Below are positions 8,651-16,300 of a stretch of DNA of 37,448 nucleotides, in pieces (the first letter of the stretch is position 1; each line of letters begins with the position of its first letter). The stretch spans positions 12,482 to 49,929 of the forward strand of contig JAFNFQ010000005.1 of assembly GCA_017885655.1 (NCBI GenBank). The letters run 5' to 3'. Both the position numbers and the translations under genes were made by a program. The stretch comes from Methanobacteriota archaeon (GTDB lineage Archaea > Thermoplasmatota > Thermoplasmata > RBG-16-68-12 > JAFNFQ01). Under the pieces are notes generated by a model that was not told the origin of the DNA, made no database searches, and saw nothing but the letters and a program-made list of their open reading frames with translations.

Positions 8651-9148
8651 ATGGAGACCGATTCCGGCGAAAAGACCCTGATGGTCATCAGACAGGTGAG
8701 GCTGAAGAACCTCAAGCATTACGTTACCATGTTCTTCCTGCTCATCATCGCAGGATACCTGCAATTCTTCAGACCCTCATTCCTGCCGGCATATGACCTT
8801 CCTGGCGGGTGGGACATCTACTATCTCCTGGAGATTCTTCTGATTTTCATCGCATTCATCTCCGTAATGGTCGCCGAGGTCAAGAGGGTCAAGCAGGAGT
8901 ACCTCGTGACCAATCTCAGGATAATCGATTCGTACGGCATCCTGAAGAAGAGCACGACGGTGATGATGGCGAATCAGGTCAAGCGAGTCTACAGCACACA
9001 GGGGATTCTCCAGAGGCTCATGCGATACGGCGATGTCGTCGTGGACACGGGGGAAGACCAGGTCGTGTTAGAAGGCGTCCACGACCCGAAAAAGGTCGAG
9101 AGTGCGATAACCCAGGCGATGTCGTCGCGGCTGCCCAGCAGAACGTAG
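8651..9148 (+). CDS. Membrane protein with bacterial PH-like domain (YdbS/DUF304 type)
   Basis: 165 aa. Two hydrophobic helices at about 25-43 and 56-76 (YVTMFFLLIIAGYLQFF and IYYLLEILLIFIAFISVMV) are followed by a bPH2-like domain. That domain starts VKQEYLVTNLRIIDSYGILKKSTTVM, the usual xxYxVTxxRI pattern, and continues through GILQRLMRYGDVVVDTG to the C-terminus. The family sits in the membrane with the PH-like domain in the cytoplasm; the ligand is unknown. A TATA-like CGATATATG at 8605-8613 lies about 40 bases upstream. A second ATG at 8681 is possible. Confidence 0.82.
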   Translation: METDSGEKTLMVIRQVRLKNLKHYVTMFFLLIIAGYLQFFRPSFLPAYDLPGGWDIYYLLEILLIFIAFISVMVAEVKRVKQEYLVTNLRIIDSYGILKKSTTVMMANQVKRVYSTQGILQRLMRYGDVVVDTGEDQVVLEGVHDPKKVESAITQAMSSRLPSRT

Positions 9149-9226
9149 CGCCGGGAGCCCAGCCAAGCCAGCCGCGCATGGAAAGCCTAAAATAAAGTCG
9201 CGGTGATAGCGGGGCGAGAGGGTGAC

Positions 9227-9472
9227 ATGAAGGCTTTCGTGACCGAACTCAAGGGAAAGACGGTGATGACCAAGGATGGGCAGATTCTCGGTATCCTCGA
9301 CAATTTCATGATGAACACGAGGTCCGGCAAGCTGGAGACCATGTTGATAGCCCCGGCGGAGAACCTGGAGACGCGGCTTTTCAAGGGGGATCAGGAAGGG
9401 CATGTGGTCCTCTCGATCAAGGCGATGAGGGCGGTCAAGGACGTAGTCGTGGTGGAGTACGAACACGAATAG
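9227..9472 (+). CDS. PRC-barrel domain protein
   Basis: 81 aa forming one PRC-barrel: TELKGKTVMTKDGQILGILDNF, then SGKLETMLIAP, then VVLSIKAMRAVKDVVVVEY. PRC-barrels in archaea are small beta-barrel modules linked to RNA metabolism or to protein partners; the function of stand-alone copies is not settled. The ATG at 9227 is preceded by GAGGGTGA (about 9217-9225) and a TATA-like CTAAAATAAAG (about 9187-9197). An RNase J-like gene starts 33 bases after its stop, so the two are probably one operon and may act together in RNA turnover (inference). Confidence 0.85.
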   Translation: MKAFVTELKGKTVMTKDGQILGILDNFMMNTRSGKLETMLIAPAENLETRLFKGDQEGHVVLSIKAMRAVKDVVVVEYEHE

Positions 9473-9505
9473 GTGGCTGTGCGGCAAGGCGGGGGAAGGA
9501 TGCAG

Positions 9506-10849
9506 ATGAAGCTGACAGTTCACGGCGGAGCAGGCGAGATCGGCGGGAACAAGATTCTTCTGGAAGACGGGGACGCCCGGATATGGTTGGACATGGGGCT
9601 GCCCTTCGGGTTCGGAGAGCAGTATTTCGTCAACTACCTCGGGCCGCGCGACAGGTTCGGGCTCAGGGACTATCTCGAGTTCGATCTGGTCCCGCCGATA
9701 AAGGGCTTGTATTCGAAGGAGAGTCTTAAGGAGACGACCTTTCCCTACTCCGCGCCAGGGTTCTCGGGGGTGCTGCTCAGCCACGCGCACTTCGATCACT
9801 CAAGCATGCTCGGTTACGTCGACAAGGACATCCCCGTGCACCTGGGCGAGTGCACCCGCACGATACTGGAGGCGTGGGCGGCGACCTCATCCAGAGCCGA
9901 CCTGGGGGAGCATGACTACAGGACGTTCAGGAGCAAGAGGAGGATCAAGTTGGACGGCGTCGAGGCGATCCCGGTCCATGTGGACCACTCCGTGCCCGCC
10001 GCCTACGGGTATATACTTCACGCTCCAAGCGGGACAGCCGTCTACACGGGAGATCTCAGGCGCCACGGCCCTCATGCCGAGATGACCGCGGAGTTCATCG
10101 ATGCCGCTCGCGCCGCCAAGCCGGACGTGCTCATTTGCGAAGGGACGAGGGTCGACCCGGCGGACACCAGGGCTCCTTATTCCGAGAAAGATGTGAAGAA
10201 TCTCAGCATCGAGGAGGTGAAAAAGGTCAAGGGCAGGCTGGCCATCGTGACATTCTACCCGCGCGACGTCGACCGCATGAGGACCTTCCACGAGGTGGCC
10301 CATGCGACCGGAAGGGACTTCGTACTGTCGGCGAAGGCAGCTTATCTCCTGCGTTCTCTCGAGAAAGACGGGAGAATAAAGGTTCCGCGAGTGAAGTCCG
10401 ATGGCGGGCTATTGGTCTATCTCCGAAGGCTCGCCAGGAGCATCCCCTGGGAGGAAGAGCTGAGAGATGAGCTGAGCGACAGGATAGTCGGAGCTGAGTA
10501 CGTCAAGAAGCACCAGGGCGAGCTGTTGCTTCAGCTCGACTTCACTCACTTCACCGAGCTGATTGACATCGAGCCGAAGAGGGGAAGCATCTTCATCCAC
10601 TCGATGAGCGAGCCGTTCGAGGAGGGCGACATCGAGGATGAGGTGAAGGACAGGTGGCTCGATCACTTCGGCCTTGTCGAGCACCAGCTCCACGCGAGCG
10701 GCCATCTCAGCAGGAAGGAGCTCGAGTCCATGGTCAAGGAGATAGGCGCGAAGAAGCTCGTGCCGATTCACACCGACAGGCCGGAGATGTTCAAGGACTT
10801 CGCCAGCGGGGTCATCGTGCCTGAGAAAGGCAAGACGATCTCGATCTAG
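9506..10849 (+). CDS. RNase J-like metallo-beta-lactamase / beta-CASP hydrolase
   Basis: 447 aa. Motifs run in the order of the RNase J class: GAGEIGGNK near the N-terminus, HAHFDHSSM (the metal-binding HxHxDH), HVDHSVPAAYGY, YTGDLRRHG, a beta-CASP insert, HASGHLSRKEL (motif C) and PIHTDRPEMF at the end. RNase J enzymes are 5'-3' exo- and endoribonucleases that use two zinc ions. The start at 9506 follows GGGGGAAGG (9491-9499) at good spacing; ATG 9500 and GTG 9473 are in frame alternatives. The residue after HxHxDH is Ser, so activity is likely but substrate preference is open. Its stop shares the palindrome CTAG with the convergent gene. Confidence 0.82.
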   Translation: MKLTVHGGAGEIGGNKILLEDGDARIWLDMGLPFGFGEQYFVNYLGPRDRFGLRDYLEFDLVPPIKGLYSKESLKETTFPYSAPGFSGVLLSHAHFDHSSMLGYVDKDIPVHLGECTRTILEAWAATSSRADLGEHDYRTFRSKRRIKLDGVEAIPVHVDHSVPAAYGYILHAPSGTAVYTGDLRRHGPHAEMTAEFIDAARAAKPDVLICEGTRVDPADTRAPYSEKDVKNLSIEEVKKVKGRLAIVTFYPRDVDRMRTFHEVAHATGRDFVLSAKAAYLLRSLEKDGRIKVPRVKSDGGLLVYLRRLARSIPWEEELRDELSDRIVGAEYVKKHQGELLLQLDFTHFTELIDIEPKRGSIFIHSMSEPFEEGDIEDEVKDRWLDHFGLVEHQLHASGHLSRKELESMVKEIGAKKLVPIHTDRPEMFKDFASGVIVPEKGKTISI

Positions 10850-11502
10850 GGATGGATGAAGTAGAGGTCTATCGCGCCCTTGACCCCCAGTATGACGAAC
10901 TGGACCGCCACGGCGGTCAGAAGCAGCCCCATGATTCTGGTGAAAGCATAGATGCCCATCCGCCCCATCCGCCTGAACATGCTGTCGGATGACCGGAGTA
11001 TGTAGAATGTGATGATCATTGTGGCGGCGATGGCGAGGAACACATCGGCCATTTTCAGGAGATCCAGCTGCGGTTCAGCGGCGTTGGTTATCAGGACGAG
11101 CACCGTCGTGATCGCGCCGGGACCCGCCAGCATCGGTATGCCCATCGGGACGATGCCCACCGCTTCCTTCTGCAACGCCTCCTCGCGGTCCTGGACTGTC
11201 AGCTGGCTCTTCGGCCGCTCTCCTTGGATCATTGAGAAGCCAATCATGAAGAGCAGTATGCCGCCCGCGATGCGGAAGGCGGGGATGCTCGTGTTGAATA
11301 TCATGAATATGTAGTTGCCCAGCAGGCCAAACAGGACAAGCGTGCCAGACGCCGCGACGACGGCCCTCCTGATGACGCGCATTCTGAGGTCCGGCGGGTA
11401 GTCCTTAGTCAGCACGACGAAGAAGCTCGCCGCTCCTATCGGATTCACGATGGCGAATACCGCCCCGAAGGTGCTGAGGGCGAAGAGCAGCTCCTCGATC
11501 AT
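10846..11502 (-). CDS. MarC/UPF0056 family membrane protein
   Basis: 218 aa with six predicted membrane helices. Family marks are IVNPIGAASFFVVLT in helix 1, FRIAGGILLFMIGFSMIQG in helix 3, VPMGIPMLAGPGAITTVLVL in helix 4 and RIMGLLLTAVAVQFVILGV at the C-terminus. MarC proteins were once linked to multiple antibiotic resistance in bacteria, but no transport activity is firmly shown. A TATA-like box at 11527-11537 is about 25-30 bases upstream of the ATG at 11502, suggesting a nearly leaderless transcript. The stop codon overlaps the RNase J-like gene's stop on the other strand. Confidence 0.9.
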   Translation of the reverse strand: MIEELLFALSTFGAVFAIVNPIGAASFFVVLTKDYPPDLRMRVIRRAVVAASGTLVLFGLLGNYIFMIFNTSIPAFRIAGGILLFMIGFSMIQGERPKSQLTVQDREEALQKEAVGIVPMGIPMLAGPGAITTVLVLITNAAEPQLDLLKMADVFLAIAATMIITFYILRSSDSMFRRMGRMGIYAFTRIMGLLLTAVAVQFVILGVKGAIDLYFIHP

Positions 11503-11526
11503 CTTCGCAACGGCGTAACGCGGAGG

Positions 11527-11537
11527 CTATATGTATT
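11527..11537 (-). promoter_or_regulatory. TATA-like box of the MarC-family gene
   Basis: On the minus strand it reads AATACATATAG, about 25-35 bases before the ATG at 11502. Confidence 0.45.
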
Positions 11538-11615
11538 TGTGGGGGGCACCCGCCAGTCGGCTCCGTCCACGCCCACTCGCAATCCATTAAGTACATGAGG
11601 GGAAATCGCAAGCCG

Positions 11616-12557
11616 ATGAAGTACTCCGTAAGGCTCATCAGCATAGCTGAGAAGGAGCGTGTCTTCGAGAAGCTCAAACCGAAGCTCTCCTATGACAGGA
11701 AAGCGAACCTCTTTGGCACCTGCATCAAGCTGTACACCAATGACAGGAACGTCAAGGAGTCGTGGGAGGACAACTTCTATGCGATCAGCGAGATGGTGAA
11801 GTCCCACGGGCGGGTCGTCGCGTTCTATGAGGACGGCAAGAAGCAGAGCGTCCTCTACGAACCTTATACCCATACCGCCATCCTCACAAACGTCGGCTAC
11901 TACGGCTTCGTGAAGAGCATCGCGCTCGGCGTGGCGGGCGACATCCTCGAGGACCAGCACGAGATACACTCCGTGCACGGCGCGGCCATCGACGTCGACG
12001 GTCAGGGCGTCGGGATCATCGCGCCATCCGGGGCGGGGAAGACCACTCATGTTTTTGGACTGCTCCAGATGCCCCGGACTCGCTTCGTTTCAGACGACTG
12101 GTACTTCGTTAGGTTATTCGGCGCGGACCCCGTGGCATACTCGTCAGAGAAGAACTCCTACATCCGCCAGGATATCGGCAACATATGGCCTCAGTTCGCG
12201 GAGCTCGTGAAGAAGGTCAGGCTGGACGAGCAGGGCCGGGCCGTCGCGGACGTCCGGTGGGTCGTGGGGAGGGAGCACTACAGGGAGAGCACGACAATCA
12301 GGAAGCTTCTCCTCCTCAAGCGCGACAGGACGGACAAGCGTATCGTGCGCGAACTCGACGGGGGTGCGGCCCTCCGTTTCCTCCTTGACAACCACTTCTG
12401 CAACCCCCACCTGCTAGTCAACGACGCCCGGAAGCTAGCCTTGAGGACAAGGTTCTTCGAAGACTTCCTGGACCGGGTCGAATGCTTCATGGTCAATACC
12501 GTGCTCCCGCCGATGGACACCCAGGAACGCATCAGGGAAATCGTCACGGGGCCATAG
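11616..12557 (+). CDS. HPr-kinase/PEPCK-like P-loop protein
   Basis: 313 aa. The second half has a P-loop, GIIAPSGAGKTTHV (about 134-147), followed by TRFVSDDWYFVR. This order and the SDD after the P-loop resemble the HPr kinase/phosphorylase and PEP-carboxykinase fold. An N-terminal domain of about 130 residues ends with EIHSVHGAAIDVDGQG, the strand pair that leads into HPrK-type P-loops. No HPr or other PTS gene is visible here, so the substrate is unknown. It could be a small-molecule or serine kinase. I chose the ATG at 11616 because a TATA-like ATTAAGTAC (about 11586-11594) lies about 25 bases before it; ATG 11595 is too close to that box. It ends three bases from the convergent trmI. 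Confidence 0.6.
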   Translation: MKYSVRLISIAEKERVFEKLKPKLSYDRKANLFGTCIKLYTNDRNVKESWEDNFYAISEMVKSHGRVVAFYEDGKKQSVLYEPYTHTAILTNVGYYGFVKSIALGVAGDILEDQHEIHSVHGAAIDVDGQGVGIIAPSGAGKTTHVFGLLQMPRTRFVSDDWYFVRLFGADPVAYSSEKNSYIRQDIGNIWPQFAELVKKVRLDEQGRAVADVRWVVGREHYRESTTIRKLLLLKRDRTDKRIVRELDGGAALRFLLDNHFCNPHLLVNDARKLALRTRFFEDFLDRVECFMVNTVLPPMDTQERIREIVTGP

Positions 12558-12560
12558 TCA

Positions 12561-13313
12561 TCAGAGGGTCTCGAGCACCTTTCTCGCTGTGGTGATGTAG
12601 CCTGTGTGGCCCAGTGCCGCGAAGGCGGGCCTGGTCCCGGTCTCCTTGACCTCGATTTCTCGCTCGATGATCTCTGTCGTGCGGAAGTCGACGAAAGGGA
12701 GCGTCCTCATCACCCTGACAGTCTCCTTGACCTGTTCCATCGTGGGCGAATACGAGCCTATGTGGCCGCATGGCGCCAGCGCCTCCCACGCAACCGCAAG
12801 AGCCCGCCACGGCTCCGGCAGGTCCAAGGCCACCGCCTTCGCGCCCCGCTCGGAGATACCAGCATAGATGTCGGCGACCTTCAGCTCTACCACGGTTGAG
12901 AGCCCCGCCCGGTCCACGTTCCTCATGGCAGTCTCGGCGAATTCAGGGCGGATATCGTAGCTGACGACCTTGCCCATGGGACTGACCGCGCGGGCGAGCA
13001 CCACCGTGAGAGCTCCGGACCCTGCACCGCCCTCAATGACGAGATCGCCCGAATTGATGTCACACCTTTGGACCATGGACGCGCTGTCTTTGGCGGTGAT
13101 TATCTGCGCACCGCGCTCCATATGCTCTAGGTGGTCCAAAAGTGAAGCGGACAGGACGAGGAACTTCCTCCCCGCAATCTCGACGCTCTTGCCGATGGCA
13201 GACGACAGCTTGGAGGAGTCGAGGACACCCAGACCATCGACCTTCAGCATGCCCTCTCCGAGCCTGACGAGCCTCTTGCCACCGCGCTGGTCCATCAGGA
13301 CAACGGAGTCCAT
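12561..13313 (-). CDS. trmI: tRNA (adenine-N1)-methyltransferase TrmI
   Basis: 250 aa from the ATG at 13313 (an in-frame GTG lies at 13319). TrmI uses S-adenosylmethionine to methylate N1 of A58, and in archaea also A57, in the tRNA T-loop. The N-terminal beta domain (to about residue 75) is followed by a Rossmann fold. The SAM-binding motif is VIEGGAGSGALT (about 92-103), then VVSYDIRPEFAETA, AVALDLPEPWRAL (the DxPxPW substrate/catalytic motif) and GHIGSYSPTMEQV. The gene lies about 50 bases after the giant subtilase stop on the same strand. It could be read through from there or have its own promoter, which I do not see clearly. Confidence 0.93.
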   Translation of the reverse strand: MDSVVLMDQRGGKRLVRLGEGMLKVDGLGVLDSSKLSSAIGKSVEIAGRKFLVLSASLLDHLEHMERGAQIITAKDSASMVQRCDINSGDLVIEGGAGSGALTVVLARAVSPMGKVVSYDIRPEFAETAMRNVDRAGLSTVVELKVADIYAGISERGAKAVALDLPEPWRALAVAWEALAPCGHIGSYSPTMEQVKETVRVMRTLPFVDFRTTEIIEREIEVKETGTRPAFAALGHTGYITTARKVLETL

Positions 13314-13361
13314 GCTCACCGCTGCACCGAAGGGCGGCTCCCGTAATGAGGCTTGTGCCGC

Positions 13362-16300
13362 CTATGCCGCAGGCACTGCCCATTGCGTCGAGGAACTCAC
13401 GTAGATCCAATAGGCAAAGCCGGGTTGCATGACCGTCGTCGCCCAATCGACCGGAGAGACTCTCTGCAGATAGTAGGGTCCCGCATTCGGGTCGAAGACC
13501 TCGATTGCGCCGACTATCGGGCCAAGCGCCGTGCTCAGTTGAGCGAGAGTGTAGGTCGCGTTGAACGAGGGGAAGCTCAGTAGGTTCCATGCACCGCCCT
13601 GCAGCTCGATGACCACGTTCTCGGCCACGAGGCCGGCGACGGTCATCGTCCCGCCGCTGGTCATGTCGACCCAGTATGCCTTGTGGATGTCGAGGGCGGT
13701 GATGTCGTTGACCTGCCTCCCGACCTTGTAGCTCTTCCACTGATCCTGGTCTCTCGGGTCGTACGTCCTGACGTAGTCGAAGCCGAGCGTCTGGAACACC
13801 GCCGAGGGCTTGTAGTCCGCCTGTAGCAGGGGGAACGAGAGAAGCTGCTTCCCGCCGGCGCTCATCGTCCTGTAGAACTTCGCCGCCAGTTTCGTCGGCG
13901 GGCTATCGTACAGCGAAGAGTTAGCCTGCACGTAGTAGAAGTGGTTCAGGAATTCGCCGTGTCCGGCACCGGAGTCGGTCCATGTGTACGTCGCCAAGTC
14001 GTTCGCGGCAACCGTTGTGGCATTGCTGTACGGTCCGTTGATGCTGTCCGCCTTCCAGACCTTGTAGAGCAGCACGTTGTTGACGCCGTTTCCGTCGTCG
14101 AAAGACCTGCCCCATGTCAGCGTGACATCCTGGAATCCTGGACCGGTGAGCTCTGCCTTCACCATGATTGGCGGTGTCGGAGGTTTCGAAAGCGCCTGCG
14201 TCACGCATACGTCGACGTAGTCGCCGCTGCCCCAGTTGTTCAGCTCGTCTTGGCCCCTTATCCAGAAGCGATGGCAGGTGCCTGTGGCCCAGCCCTGGAC
14301 GGTCCAGTTTGCCCACACCCATGCGGTCTCGCTCGGGCTCCTGTTCACCCCGGTCAGGTTCATGACCCAGGCGTTCGACCAGTCCACCATGCTGGGATCA
14401 GTCACGCTCAGCGCGGTCGGCACAAGTTCCGCAGCGCTGATGTTGTTATACCCTGTGGAGATATCGTTGATGTCTGCCTTGATCCTGAACGCGGACGGGT
14501 ACGTCCTGTTGTACGGGTTCGGTATTGTAGCCTGGTTGACCGTGATTGGCCCCTGGTTGTCGGGTGAAGTCTGCCACCCCGCGCAGTAGATCGCGAGATA
14601 CACGTCGTAGTTGACCTCGCCTGTCGGGGCGATGTTCTCGTGCCAGACCTCGTAGACGCAGCTCTTCGAGCCTATCGTCAAGGTGTCGGACATCTGGTGG
14701 CCTTTCGCGAACGCATCGGCCGTCACGTTCGTGCGGGTGCGCTCGGCAACGAAGCCGTCCGTGGACGACCAGGTCCACATGTTCGGGACTCCGTAGATGT
14801 TGCCCGCTTCCATGTAGGGTACCCAGACTATGCCGTCCTCTGTGTATACCACGTTGAGGACAGGTCTCCTGTTGTAGTTCGCATCGGAGACGGCGACGCC
14901 CATCGGACCCTGCGGAGTCGAGAAGTCGGGGCTCACACCAGGCGATCCCGCGCCACGTGGCGTCGGGTAGACGAGGCTGGATCCGAAGTTGCCGTCCGCA
15001 GTCAACACATAGAGCCGTTTGTCCAGAGCTCCCGCATCGTTAGTCACGGCAACGTAGATCTTGTTGCCCGACCCCTCCGTCGTCGAGACGGCCGCCGGGA
15101 ACTGGATGTTGGTGGATCCTCCTGCGTCCCAGATGTTGATCGGGTTGCTCCAACCCTGATTCCATGCGGGACCGTCCCAGAGCGCCGCCGCGAGTCTCCT
15201 TCCCTGGCCTGAACTCGCCATCCTCCAGTAGAAGAACACCCACAGCACATCGTTCTGATCGACGATTCCGTTCGGGAAGAAGTAGAAGTTGGAGCTGCCC
15301 CTCGGAGCAATCAGATAGCACTGGCTAGGCGTCGCGTAGCAGTCTCCCCAAGTGTCTCCACCGTCGAACGAGAACGCCGCATGCGTCTGCACCGCGTTGG
15401 TCTGAGTGGATTGCGTGCTGGCCATGTCGAGGTGCTCCCAGACCCATACCAGCGTCCCGTTCGGTCCGCCTGCGTGGCGGAATAGCGGGAAGCTTACTCT
15501 GGCGCTGTTGTAGACGCTGCTCCCCCAGTTCTTCTCGATCGTCCTCAGCTGCCAGGTGTCGTACGGCGCATCCGCAAACGCCATTCTCCCGTACGGCTTG
15601 CTCTCGGGGACGGATTCAGTCGGGTCCTGTCCCGTCCAGGTGAGCACGACGCGGCCCGCAAACGGACCCCAATCAATGTAGAGAAGCCTGAGGTCGTTGG
15701 GGTAGTCGTTGGAGTTGCTCACTTCGGTGAAGGTCCAAATGCCGGCAGGCTCGTGGTTCGCATCCAACGTGTTGTGGGCCGTCCAGACGTTCGTTCCGCC
15801 ATGCAGCAGGTCGAGCGGATCTATCGGCGTGGTCTTCCTATAAGCAATGAAGATGTGGTTCACACCGCTGCTGTTGAACGTCAGCACCGAAGGATCGAGC
15901 TCGTCTATCGGTTGATTCGTTATCCTCTTGGCGTATGGAATGCGCTCGCCGAGTACCTCCACTTGTAGGCATAACGAGCCCGAGTTCTTCGGCGTGGCAG
16001 TATCGTTGCCCGACTCCGCCTTGATGCAGAATGAATAGAGATCTGGGCGCGTCGACACCGAGGCGGTGAATATGGCGAGGTCGTCCTTGAATTCGCCCGG
16101 CTGGAAGTAGGCCACCGGCCAGTCGAATGACACCGCGAGCGTCTCTGGGGCATTGACCGAGATGGAGATCGTGTCCTCGGCCGAGCCGAAGTTCCTCACG
16201 ACGAACGGAAGGCTGGCGGTACCGCCTGGCGCGACGCTCAAGATCGTCGGGTAGTTCGACTCGATGTTGACCTGGTAGGTCTTCCTCGGGCCGACATCCG

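Noticed and set aside
12604-13404. Several plus-strand frames over trmI
   Set aside because: All are antisense to the clear TrmI methyltransferase with its SAM motif.
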